A stretch of 64,000 nt of DNA from an uncultured Akkermansia sp. GTDB taxonomy: Bacteria > Verrucomicrobiota > Verrucomicrobiia > Verrucomicrobiales > Akkermansiaceae. Where the stretch lies: NCBI GenBank assembly GCA_949296365.1, contig CASFPZ010000003.1:32733-96732 (forward strand), given 5' to 3'. Positions 42,220 through 50,523 of the stretch are shown in pieces. The first letter of the stretch is position 1. The number at the start of each line of letters is the position of its first letter. The position numbers and the translations under genes are program-made. The notes below the pieces were generated by a model. The model saw only the letters and a list, made by a program, of their open reading frames with translations. It was not told the DNA's origin and searched no databases.

Positions 42220-42299
42220 TCGACAATTGTCGAATTTTGTATTGACATTACGGGGGTGGGGTATATGCAAGGTAAAAGTTATAGCAATGATGTTGCTAT
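42220..42299. promoter_or_regulatory. Palindrome cluster upstream of the second Hsp70-ankyrin gene
   Basis: In 80 bases there are a perfect 14-bp palindrome TCGACAATTGTCGA (42220-42233), preceded by the hairpin CCCA-TTTGT-GGG (42208-42219), a TTGACA at 42242-42247 inside TATTGACATTA, and a perfect 7-bp inverted repeat ATAGCAA/TTGCTAT (42281-42299) with a 5-base centre. They lie 80-160 bases before the ATG at 42381. Two readings are possible: the first palindrome is a terminator for the permease genes (followed by ATTTTG), and the second inverted repeat is an operator for the Hsp70 gene. Confidence 0.45.
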
Positions 42300-42380
42300 C
42301 TGTGCTATCCGTTCAAAGAATTGTTCTCATACGGGCCGGACGTTGGTAAACAACGTTAAATATACGCGTGCTGAAAATCG

Positions 42381-44261
42381 ATGAAAGAATTTGCTATTGG
42401 GATTGATTTTGGAACCACGAAGACCTTGGTATCGTGGTTTAATGAAGAAACGGGTCGTCCGGAAACGATTCGCTTGGGCCGTGGGACGGACAGCTTGCCA
42501 ACATCGATCTATATCTCCGAAAACGGGGAAATGTTCTTTGGCGCTGATGCTGACGATATGATTGAATGGGGTATAGAACGTTATTCTCGTGGGCTCAAAA
42601 TGAAACTGGGGGTGTCTCAGCCGGTTTTGGTGTTCAAAAACGGGAACGGCTGGACTAAATATACGGCCCTGGAGTTGACGTCGTTCTTTCTGGAATACGT
42701 GCGCAAACGGGTTGAAGAAGAAGTCTTCATGGGGAACAAAGTGACTCAGGCGGTGATTACGTGCCCTGTATTGTTTTCGCCGATGCAGCGGGAAGAGTTG
42801 AAACAGGCGGCTATGGTGGCGGGGTTTAGCAAGGTTGTATTAGCAAATGAACCGGAAGCGGCTGGATATGCGTTCTGCACGATGTGTTCCAATGAGGCCT
42901 TTCAGGGGAATGCGTTGATTGTCGACTGGGGCGGCGGCACGCTGGATATGGCGTTGGTGTATCGCGAAGGGGACCATGTTTGTACGCGTCGTGAGCATAC
43001 GGCTGGCGACTTGACGATGGGTGGCGAAGTGTTTGATGAGAAATTGTGGGATATGGTCGCTCAACGCGTTGCTGAGGAGAAAGGAATTCATCTGAAAAAG
43101 GAAAATGAGATAGTTCAGTACAAGTTGTTGGGCAAAGTACGTCAAGCGAAAGAAATGTTGTCTCGCAACACTGAACACAAACTTCTCCTGGCGAGTTCGC
43201 ATGGTCCATGTCACGTCGTATTGAACCGTGGGGATTTTGAAAACTTAATTGGCAATGATATAGACAAGGCGTCCCGCGCTGTCAGTCGGTTAGTGAGTGG
43301 AATTCAGGGCCAATCTCAAAAGCCTGAATTGCTTTTGTTAGTTGGTGGGACGAGTCAAATCCCGATAATCGAGGATAGGATGAAACAAGCAAGCGGCTTA
43401 GTGTGCCGCAAATGGCAGTGGAGCCGCGAGGCGGTCAGCCTGGGTGCTGCCTTGCTGGCGTATCGGGATGTTTTGTCACCACAAAAGACAACGTCTCCTG
43501 AGAATGAGAAACAGCCCCAGAAACCTAAGGCGGCTGTAGATAAGCCCTCCCCATCTCCCCAAGTAGTTACCTCACCCAAGCGGGAATCATCCAAACCCAA
43601 ACCGGAACTGCCTCCGCTGGCTGTTGACGTTTATTTGAATCTCACGGAGATCATGAATGGCTGTACTGTAAGTCAAGTCATTGAAGGTTGCCGTGTTTCG
43701 ATTGAGATTTCTGCGTATACTCTTAGTTTGACATTACCCGCCGGGACTGTGCCAGGGAAGGGAAAAATTGGCGTTTCGGTGAAATTACTTCCTGGGATCG
43801 ATATTAATAAGTTGCTTTATGAGGGGAGTGGTCTCCCTGTGTTACAGGTTGCAGCCAAGGAGGGGAATAGGAATATGGTGAGAACAGCTATTCGATTGGG
43901 AGCGGATGTGGACGCGGATAATGGGATGGCCTTGAGGTTAGCAGTCGACAATGGTCATTTGGAAATGGTGAGGGAATTGTTGGACAGCGGAGCGGATGTA
44001 AATGCGAACAATGGGTGGCCATTGAGGGCTGCAACTGGCAACGGCCATTTGGAAGTGGTGAAGGAATTGGTGAGGAGCGGAGCGGATGTAAATTTAAAAC
44101 AATCTGATGGTAAAACAGCCTTGGAATTGGCAAAAACGCGAGGCCATACTGCCATAGTCTCTTATCTCAAAGAACATGGAGCAGGGGATAGCGGTTGGGG
44201 TTGTTTCATCTTGATTGCAGTGTTCGTCCTCGTTATGATCCTGGTTCGCTGTGTTGGATAG
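42381..44261 (+). CDS. Hsp70 ATPase - DnaJ-CTD-like - ankyrin fusion, copy 2, with C-terminal membrane helix
   Basis: 626 residues, paralogue of the gene at 25481-27793. The ATPase domain (1-380) has GIDFGTTKT, EPEAAGYAF, VDWGGGTLDMAL and LLVGGTSQIP; it differs from copy 1 at many positions. Linker and DnaJ-CTD-like segment are nearly the same as in copy 1 at DNA level. There are four ankyrin repeats instead of six. Instead of the Cys-Phe-Ile domain, the last about 15 residues form a hydrophobic helix (GWGCFILIAVFVLVMILVRCVG), which would make this a tail-anchored membrane protein. The change comes from a 70-base insertion (see 44187-44267); the old C-terminal domain persists out of frame downstream. 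It is the last clear gene before the sialate esterase; its own promoter is likely in 42162-42380. Confidence 0.87.
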   Translation: MKEFAIGIDFGTTKTLVSWFNEETGRPETIRLGRGTDSLPTSIYISENGEMFFGADADDMIEWGIERYSRGLKMKLGVSQPVLVFKNGNGWTKYTALELTSFFLEYVRKRVEEEVFMGNKVTQAVITCPVLFSPMQREELKQAAMVAGFSKVVLANEPEAAGYAFCTMCSNEAFQGNALIVDWGGGTLDMALVYREGDHVCTRREHTAGDLTMGGEVFDEKLWDMVAQRVAEEKGIHLKKENEIVQYKLLGKVRQAKEMLSRNTEHKLLLASSHGPCHVVLNRGDFENLIGNDIDKASRAVSRLVSGIQGQSQKPELLLLVGGTSQIPIIEDRMKQASGLVCRKWQWSREAVSLGAALLAYRDVLSPQKTTSPENEKQPQKPKAAVDKPSPSPQVVTSPKRESSKPKPELPPLAVDVYLNLTEIMNGCTVSQVIEGCRVSIEISAYTLSLTLPAGTVPGKGKIGVSVKLLPGIDINKLLYEGSGLPVLQVAAKEGNRNMVRTAIRLGADVDADNGMALRLAVDNGHLEMVRELLDSGADVNANNGWPLRAATGNGHLEVVKELVRSGADVNLKQSDGKTALELAKTRGHTAIVSYLKEHGAGDSGWGCFILIAVFVLVMILVRCVG

Positions 44262-44267
44262 CGGTTG
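44187..44267 (+). repeat. Direct repeat flanking a 70-base insertion in the Hsp70 paralogue
   Basis: GATAGCGGTTG occurs at 44187-44197 and again at 44257-44267, each followed a few bases on by GTTTCATC. Copy 1 has a single GATAGCGATTGTTTCATC at the corresponding place. The 70 bases between the repeats encode the hydrophobic tail and, not being a multiple of three, put the old C-terminal domain out of frame. Confidence 0.7.
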
Positions 44268-44509
44268 TTTCATCACGACCGCAGTATGCGAGTATACCAG
44301 GAAACCAGATGATTGTTATGAATTGGAGGTATTGCGAAGGTTTTATCGTGGAGCGAATCAAGACATCTGGAGAGGCCGACGAAGTTTATTCGGATTTGTT
44401 GGAGCGATATATAGAACCATGTGTGAGGTTGATCGAGTCAGAGAGGCTGGAAGAGTGCTGCTCGTTGTACCAAACGATGGTCGGTGAAATGAAGAAGCGA
44501 TATCTTTGA
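44257..44509 (+). pseudogene. Decayed Cys-Phe-Ile C-terminal domain of the Hsp70 paralogue
   Basis: Bases 44257-44335 read DSGCFITTAVCEYTRKPDDCYELEVLR in one frame, and 44347-44509 read IVERIKTSGEADEVYSDLL to KKRYL in another; both match the C-terminal domain of the intact paralogue. Between them a net 71 bases are missing compared with copy 1, which removes the segment FRDSWLL to RIAPH and breaks the frame. It is therefore a non-functional remnant. The conserved 3' flank CGGAGTAG-x-GATTCCTGATTGAATG continues after the stop in both copies. Confidence 0.82.
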
Positions 44510-44588
44510 CGGGTCTCGAACGGAGTAGAGATTCCTGATTGAATGGCGGGCAAGGATTTGGTAAGAACTTTGAATAAAGGAGATCGTG

Positions 44589-46130
44589 ATGAAAGTTCTA
44601 AGATTGTTAACATTGTTCGGCTGTTTGTTGATTGGGGGGCCGACATGGGCGGCTGCGCCGGAGTTTGATCGGATTTTTGGGGATCACATGGTGTTACCCT
44701 GTGAAGTGAGCGTGGGTATATCTGGACGGGCGGAGGCTGGACGGCCTGTGAAGGTGGTTTTTGGAAAACAAGTACGGGAGGCTGTTACAGACGCTGATGG
44801 ACGTTGGAGGGTCGAGTTGTCTCCCATGAAACCGGATGCTCAGGGTCAGAGTTTGATCGCGGAACAAGGGGAAGAACGGACCGAGCTGAAAAACGTAGTC
44901 GTGGGGTATGTGTGGGTGGCATCGGGCCAATCAAACATGGAGTGGAGACTGAACCAAACGCCGTCGGGGAAGTCTGAGATTCCCCAATCGGCGAATCCTG
45001 ACTTGCGGCTGCTGGATCTCGAGCCAGCTGTCGAACCTAGTGGCCCTGCTTATACGCAAAAGCAGGTAGATTTGCTCAATGCCCGGGATTATTATCGAGG
45101 GAAGTGGAGCGTAGCCGCGCCGGAAACGACTGCGCCTTGTTCGGCCATGGGGTATTATTTTGCCAAATTGTTACAGAAGGAATTGAAGGCGCCAGTGGGG
45201 CTGATTCACGTATCGTTAGGTGGTTCAGAAATGGCTGCGTGGATGCCAGAAAGCGTGTTGAAAAGCAACAAGGAGTATCCATCGTCCCTGCTTGAACGCC
45301 AATGGATCGATTCGTCATTCCTGCCCTCTTGGGTGCGCAGCGTGGCCTCGCATAACGTCGGACAGTTGATGAAAAAGACGGGCAAAGATATGCCGCATCC
45401 ATTTAAGCCAGCATTTTTGTACGAGTGCGGGATTGCTTGGATGACAGGGTTCCCGGTGCATGGGATTTTGTGGTACCAGGGGGAATCTGATGCTGAATTC
45501 AATAACTCGCAGCGCAACAAAATGCTGTTGACTGATTTGATCAATTCGTGGCGGACGGCATGGAAGAACCCCAAATTGCCGTTTGTCATGATCGAATTGC
45601 CGCGAATCAACGCCCCTGGTGAATTCCGGCGTTATTGGCCGGAATTCCGCGAAGTCCAACAACTGGTATCGCGATCTCTTGACAACACGATCTGTGTGTC
45701 GACGATTGATCTGGGTAGCAAAAATTCTAACGTTCACCCCCCAGAAAAACTCGAAGTGGCGAATCGCGCGGCCCGCGCTGTGTTGAATCGGGTCTATGGC
45801 CGGGCCATCGAGGCGTTTGGTCCAACGCTGGATGAAGCCATTTTTGAAAACAATCACGTTTATTTGACGTTCACTCATGCGGAAGGGCTAACGACGCAAG
45901 ATGGAGCTATGCCGAGGGAGTTCGAAGTGGCTGGCGAGAATGGCAAGTTTTACCCGGCGAATGCGACGTTGAATTGTTCGGGTGGGCGTGTCAAAGTGGT
46001 CCTGGAGTGCCCCGAGGTTCGGAAACCGCGGTATGCAAGGTATTGTTGGCGGTCGTTTGTAGAGCCTAATGTTGTCAATAGAGCTGGGTTGCCGATGGCC
46101 CCCTTCCGGACGAGCATTGACGGAGAGTAA
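44589..46130 (+). CDS. Secreted sialate O-acetylesterase (SASA family)
   Basis: 513-residue protein, signal peptide 1-22 (ending TWAAAP). Removes O-acetyl groups from sialic acids or from other acetylated glycans. An N-terminal beta domain (25-110) precedes the SGNH-type SASA domain: YVWVASGQSNMEWRL supplies the catalytic Ser, HGILWYQGESDAEFN is the typical block II, and a His in NSNVHPPEKLEVANR fits the catalytic His. A C-terminal beta domain completes the usual layout. A clear AGGAG-type Shine-Dalgarno sequence lies at 44578-44582, seven bases before ATG 44589. It follows the Hsp70 remnant on the same strand and precedes a small secreted protein. Confidence 0.92.
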   Translation: MKVLRLLTLFGCLLIGGPTWAAAPEFDRIFGDHMVLPCEVSVGISGRAEAGRPVKVVFGKQVREAVTDADGRWRVELSPMKPDAQGQSLIAEQGEERTELKNVVVGYVWVASGQSNMEWRLNQTPSGKSEIPQSANPDLRLLDLEPAVEPSGPAYTQKQVDLLNARDYYRGKWSVAAPETTAPCSAMGYYFAKLLQKELKAPVGLIHVSLGGSEMAAWMPESVLKSNKEYPSSLLERQWIDSSFLPSWVRSVASHNVGQLMKKTGKDMPHPFKPAFLYECGIAWMTGFPVHGILWYQGESDAEFNNSQRNKMLLTDLINSWRTAWKNPKLPFVMIELPRINAPGEFRRYWPEFREVQQLVSRSLDNTICVSTIDLGSKNSNVHPPEKLEVANRAARAVLNRVYGRAIEAFGPTLDEAIFENNHVYLTFTHAEGLTTQDGAMPREFEVAGENGKFYPANATLNCSGGRVKVVLECPEVRKPRYARYCWRSFVEPNVVNRAGLPMAPFRTSIDGE

Positions 46131-46208
46131 TCTAAACGGTATAAGAGAAAAGTCTTCTCTGGGGGAATTGCCCTGCGGAGGAGTGGTATTAGGTCGTTTT
46201 TTTATCCT

Positions 46209-46646
46209 ATGAACATGTTTCCTATTGTTTGCGTTGCTGGCATTGGCGCTTGCGCAATGGCTGCTGTTCCAGCCCAAGCGGCAGAGAGCTTGAGATCCCT
46301 TATTGGCGAGTTGGATTCCACAATGGGCTCGCTGAATGGCCGCATGTCTCTTATCAAAGACCGAGAAACTGCCGACAGCATGGCGCCCGAAATCAAGAAA
46401 TTGAGCGAGAGATGTGGCAAACTGATGAAAACGCTGATGGATTCCTCTCGGTTGGCTCTGCCGAACCCCGACGAAAAACAGTATTACGACGACATGCGGC
46501 AGAAACTCCAGGAGAAGATTCATACGTTCAAAAAACTGCTAGAGCAGGCTCAAAAAGGCGGGTTGATTACCCCCAGTCTGGAAGAGGCTCTGCTGGCGAT
46601 GTCTCCTGAGCAAAAAGCCAGTGAGGAGAAACAAACCGCCGAGTGA
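46209..46646 (+). CDS. Small secreted helical protein
   Basis: 145 residues with a signal peptide (cleavage likely after VPAQA, about residue 24). The mature part is highly charged and helical, with heptad-like spacing (LRSLIGELDSTMGSLNGRMSLIKDRE, then MRQKLQEKIHTFKKLLEQAQK). No family is recognised. It overlaps the upstream end of the cinA frame and sits 79 bases after the esterase. A periplasmic accessory role is possible but not supported by motifs. Confidence 0.7.
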   Translation: MNMFPIVCVAGIGACAMAAVPAQAAESLRSLIGELDSTMGSLNGRMSLIKDRETADSMAPEIKKLSERCGKLMKTLMDSSRLALPNPDEKQYYDDMRQKLQEKIHTFKKLLEQAQKGGLITPSLEEALLAMSPEQKASEEKQTAE

Positions 46647-46660
46647 GAGGGGGAAAGACG

Positions 46661-47902
46661 ATGGACTCGCTAAAGGTCGAATTGATCAATACTGGGACGG
46701 AGTTGTTGTTGGGGCGGGTTGTTAATACGAACGCTGCCTGGCTCGGGGAACAATTGTTTCGCATTGGCGCCCGAGTGGTGCGCCAAACTGTTGTGCCAGA
46801 TGGCCCTGCTATTTGCGAGGCGATGCAGGAGGCTGTGCGGCGCTGCGATTTAGTGATTGCGAGCGGCGGATTGGGGCCGACAAGCGATGATGTGACGCGA
46901 CAGGCTATTGCTGAAACGTATGGTGTGCCATTGGAGGAAAATGCTCAGGAAGTGGAACGGCTTCAGGTGTATTTCAAGGCGCGAGGACAAGTGATGAGCC
47001 CAGATAATTTACAACAGGCCTTGATCCCGCGAGGCGCGAGAATTTTGCCGAACCCTTACGGAACGGCTTCGGGGCTGTGGATGCCCGGACTCTGCTCCCA
47101 GAATGTTGCCGGTATGATAGCTTTGCCTGGGCCTCCGCGAGAATTGATCCCTATGGTGGAGAGTCGGGTGTTGCCGGAATTGAAAAAACTCATTGGCGAC
47201 AACCCGATCGAGATGAAAAACATCAAAATCGTGGAATTGGGAGAGAGTCGGCTTCATGAGCTTGTCGATAAACGCTTGGCTTCTATTAAAGGCCTAGAAT
47301 GGGGGTATTGCGCTCGAGTCGGCGAAGTAGACGTCCGTTTGATTGGGCAAGAAGCTGCGATAGCTGAAGCTTCCGAGGCCTTGCAGGTCATTGTCGGCGA
47401 TTACATGTTATCGGAAGACGATGCCTCGTTATCAGAGGTCGTTGTGCGTCTGTTGACGGAGAAACATTGGTCTGTGGCGACGGCAGAAAGTTGCACTGGC
47501 GGGATGATTGCTAGTGCGATAACCGATGTGGCGGGATCGTCTGAGGTGTTCCGTTATGGTTGGGTGACCTATGCAAACGAGGCTAAGATGCAAGAGCTAG
47601 GTGTAAAAGCTGAGATCCTAGAGCAATATGGAGCGGTTAGCGAACCTGTGGCCCTGGCAATGGCTGAAGGCGCCTTAAAACAATCGAAAGCTGATATCGC
47701 CGTGGCTGTGAGCGGCATTGCTGGCCCCGGTGGCGGAACTGCCGAGAAACCTGTAGGGACTGTATGTATCGCTTGGGCGTCGAAACACGGTAAAACTCGC
47801 GTGGAAACATTTCATTTGATCGGGTTGGATCGCGACGGATTTCGCCGTAAAACTGTGTTAGTGGCTTTACAGGGCATTTGGAAGTTGGTTCGTCCGGTGT
47901 GA
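46661..47902 (+). CDS. cinA: CinA family protein (nicotinamide mononucleotide deamidase)
   Basis: 413 residues with both parts of the CinA family. The N-terminal MoCF-biosynthesis-like domain (1-170) has INTGTELLLGRVVNTNAAWLG and ASGGLGPTSDDVTRQAIAE. The C-terminal CinA domain (about 245-410) has VATAESCTGGMIASAITDVAGSS, with the catalytic Ser-Cys-Thr-Gly-Gly loop, and GIAGPGGGTAEKPVGTVC. CinA hydrolyses ADP-ribose and deamidates NMN in the pyridine nucleotide cycle. I used ATG 46661; a GTG at 46643 overlaps the previous stop and gives six extra residues. A GGGGGAA stretch lies about eight bases upstream of ATG 46661. Confidence 0.93.
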   Translation: MDSLKVELINTGTELLLGRVVNTNAAWLGEQLFRIGARVVRQTVVPDGPAICEAMQEAVRRCDLVIASGGLGPTSDDVTRQAIAETYGVPLEENAQEVERLQVYFKARGQVMSPDNLQQALIPRGARILPNPYGTASGLWMPGLCSQNVAGMIALPGPPRELIPMVESRVLPELKKLIGDNPIEMKNIKIVELGESRLHELVDKRLASIKGLEWGYCARVGEVDVRLIGQEAAIAEASEALQVIVGDYMLSEDDASLSEVVVRLLTEKHWSVATAESCTGGMIASAITDVAGSSEVFRYGWVTYANEAKMQELGVKAEILEQYGAVSEPVALAMAEGALKQSKADIAVAVSGIAGPGGGTAEKPVGTVCIAWASKHGKTRVETFHLIGLDRDGFRRKTVLVALQGIWKLVRPV

Positions 47903-47987
47903 TCATCCTGGTAAAAGAGCTGCCTAAACACAGCCTGAATCCCTTGCCGAGGCGAATGGCGCTGTGGTTGTTGCTCTCGAATGCTGA

Positions 47988-48027
47988 TAAAACAAGAACA
48001 TGGAACCCCTCCAGAAGGGATTCCATG
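47988..48027 (-). terminator. Terminator of the GH97-GH95 operon
   Basis: CATGGAACCCC (47999-48009) and GGGATTCCATG (48017-48027) pair with one mismatch. On the minus strand the stem is followed by a T-rich run (complement of AACAAGAA and TAAAAC). It lies 29 bases after the GH95 stop. On the plus strand GTCTTTGTT follows, so it may also stop cinA transcripts. Confidence 0.75.
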
Positions 48028-48055
48028 TCTTTGTTGAAATTGCTGAGTGGAACTG

Positions 48056-50512
48056 TCAGCGACTGGGAACGATTTGTGGCAAAACCGTTTGGGCCTTGCC
48101 ATTGACAGTAAGTTTGATTGGGCGCTTAAAGGGGGAAGTCAGTTTGTATTCAGTGACTTTGCCGTCTTTCCAAGAGAAATCTACAGTGATGTTGCCGCGG
48201 GCTTTGAGGCCTTTGACGGAACCCGTGGGCCAGGATTTGACTGGTGAGGGGAGGAGTGAGATTTCAGGTAGTTGGGTGAAATCGCCTGTGTGGGATTGAA
48301 CGAAGAGTTCGCACATAGCCCCAGTAATTCCGTAGGTGCCGTCCATTTGCATGACCGGACAACTAGCTAAGAGGTTGGAGAACATGTTGTATTGCAGGAA
48401 GCCGGCAATCATGTCGTGTGCGCGGTCCCCTTCGTGGAAACGTGCCCAAAAAGCTGTGCGCCACGGCCAGGTCCATGAACGTCGACTATCTCCAACTGTG
48501 CCGCGCCATTCAAGCGATTTTTTCGCTGCTTTTGCCAATTCAGGGGTCTTTTCCATGTTGATGGAATCTCCCGGATAGACGGCGTAGAGGTGTGAGGTGT
48601 GGCGGTGCTGGGTCTGAGGGATACGGTCGATCATCCATTCCTGGAGGTTGCCCGCTTTGCCAATTTTAGGCCCGGCCAAACGACTTTTTTTCTCGGCGAT
48701 TTGACGGGCAAACGATTGATCTTTCTTGAGGATTCGGGAGGCTGTAATGGTGTTGGCGAAAACCTCGTCGATTAGTTGTTGATCGTGGGCGACGCCGTCT
48801 TCGCGTGGCCCATGTTCCGGAGACCAACCATTGGGTGCCACGAGTGTGCCTTCCTTGATGCCTTTTAACTCAGCTAGGTTGGCGTTCTTATCTGTCGAAA
48901 AAAAGCCTTTTCCGTCTTCTCCCAATTCCTTGAGATTATCTTCCCAAAATTCACAAACTTCCTTCATGATTGGGTAGGCTGTATCCTTGAGGTAATCCAT
49001 ATCGCAAGTGAACGCGAAATGATCCCAGAGGTGATGGGCATACCAGGCGTTGGAGGGGATATTCCATTCCCAAGAATGGCCGCCGTAGATGTTCTGAGAA
49101 GTTCGGACTGTCCAACCTCGCGTTTTTTTGCCGTTGGCTGGTTTGAATTGCTTGGCGGTAGTGTCGCGAAGCGGTTCCTGCATGGCTTCGATAAACTTGA
49201 TGAATGGCAAGTGGCATTCGCTCAGGTTAGCTGGTTCTGCACCCCAGTAACACATTTGAACATTGATGTTGCTGTGGTAATCGCTAGCCCAGGGCGGATT
49301 GACCTTGTCGTTCCAGATGCCTTGTAGGTTGGCTGGAAGGCTGCCGCGAGAACCTGAAATGAGCATGTACCGCCCGTACTGAAAGAGGGTTTCCTCTAAA
49401 TCAGGATCGTTGGTTTCTGCTGTGTACAGTCTTTTCCCGGGCGTTTTCGCTTCATGTTGGGCCTGGTATTGTCTATAGGCCGCGAGTCGTTTGTCGGTAG
49501 GCAAGGCTGCAATGTCGGGCGATGTTGTGCCTAGGTCAAGGGAAACCCGATTAAACAGGGCTTGGTAATCCTTGATGTGAGTTGCACGAAGGTTCTCAAC
49601 GGATGTGTGCAGCGCACCATTTAACCAGACTGTATTCTTGTTCGCCGGATCTTCGTCTTTCCAGTTCCGGGTGTAATCCATGACGTAGTCGGTAGCCATG
49701 GAAATGACGATAGCGTATTCATCGGCTCCGGAGACGGAAAGTTTGGGTAGAGCCTCTGTATCGCATATGACTTTGTTGCCTTGGTAAGAAACTTCAATTT
49801 GTTTTGAACCGCCGATGGCGGAGAGTGTCCCTCCTTTGGTAAGGACGACAACATGGCCTTCGAAACGCTCCCCGTTGGCTAGAGTGCCTGAAAGAATGAG
49901 TTGTTTCCCGAGTGTGGAGATGGTAACGTTGTGGTTGGGTTTAAGGGTAATGACGGAATTGAGTTGTCCGGGTTGACTGGCTTTGCAGGTCATAACGATG
50001 ACCTGGTGTGGATAACTGGCAAAAACTTCCCGAGAGTATTGAACGCCGTCTACGGTGTAGGAAGTACGGGCGATTCCATCTTCGAGGGAAAGGCTCCGCT
50101 GATAATCTTGGGTTGAACCTGCATGTTGAAAATCAATAAGGAGATCGGCGAAGGGCTGAAAAGCGCCGATCTCGTTTTTCCCTGTTGTGGGCCCATAGTT
50201 GTACGCATCGGTAGAAACTGGCCCGCCGGTCCAGAGACTGACTTCATTGAGGGCTAGGCGTTCGATTTTGTCGCCGCCAAATACCATGGCGCCGATGCGG
50301 CCATTGCCTATGGGCAGCGCCTCTGATTGCCAGGGGTCGCCGTTGGGATTGTTGGCCGTGGCATAATTGTTTTTACCGATGGAATTGTCTCCGTACAATT
50401 TGGCTGGTTGCTGGTACCAAAGGCAATTGGAAGCGGGTAGGGTGGATTGAGCACATGCTAACCCTGTGGCGCATAGGGCCAGTACTGTTACAGTAAGGTT
50501 CTCTGGTTTCAT
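48056..50512 (-). CDS. Secreted GH95 alpha-L-fucosidase
   Basis: 818 residues with a signal peptide (1-22). GH95 enzymes release terminal alpha-1,2-linked fucose (some act on alpha-L-galactose) with inversion. The N-terminal beta domain has WQSEALPIGNGRIGAMVFGG and ERLALNEVSLWTGGP, the family's hallmark. The alpha/alpha six-hairpin domain follows, with NLQGIWNDKVNPPWASDYHSNINVQMCYWGAEPANLSECH, the segment that carries catalytic residues, and HRHTSHLYAVYPGD. It sits 11 bases after the GH97 gene and is cotranscribed with it. Terminal fucose of mucin or host oligosaccharides is a likely substrate. Confidence 0.94.
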   Translation of the reverse strand: MKPENLTVTVLALCATGLACAQSTLPASNCLWYQQPAKLYGDNSIGKNNYATANNPNGDPWQSEALPIGNGRIGAMVFGGDKIERLALNEVSLWTGGPVSTDAYNYGPTTGKNEIGAFQPFADLLIDFQHAGSTQDYQRSLSLEDGIARTSYTVDGVQYSREVFASYPHQVIVMTCKASQPGQLNSVITLKPNHNVTISTLGKQLILSGTLANGERFEGHVVVLTKGGTLSAIGGSKQIEVSYQGNKVICDTEALPKLSVSGADEYAIVISMATDYVMDYTRNWKDEDPANKNTVWLNGALHTSVENLRATHIKDYQALFNRVSLDLGTTSPDIAALPTDKRLAAYRQYQAQHEAKTPGKRLYTAETNDPDLEETLFQYGRYMLISGSRGSLPANLQGIWNDKVNPPWASDYHSNINVQMCYWGAEPANLSECHLPFIKFIEAMQEPLRDTTAKQFKPANGKKTRGWTVRTSQNIYGGHSWEWNIPSNAWYAHHLWDHFAFTCDMDYLKDTAYPIMKEVCEFWEDNLKELGEDGKGFFSTDKNANLAELKGIKEGTLVAPNGWSPEHGPREDGVAHDQQLIDEVFANTITASRILKKDQSFARQIAEKKSRLAGPKIGKAGNLQEWMIDRIPQTQHRHTSHLYAVYPGDSINMEKTPELAKAAKKSLEWRGTVGDSRRSWTWPWRTAFWARFHEGDRAHDMIAGFLQYNMFSNLLASCPVMQMDGTYGITGAMCELFVQSHTGDFTQLPEISLLPSPVKSWPTGSVKGLKARGNITVDFSWKDGKVTEYKLTSPFKRPIKLTVNGKAQTVLPQIVPSR

Positions 50513-50523
50513 GAAGAAAGCTG

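Noticed and set aside
44195..44509. Independent 104-codon gene after the second Hsp70 fusion
   Set aside because: Its first half is out-of-frame sequence and its second half matches the end of the paralogue's C-terminal domain, so it is a remnant.
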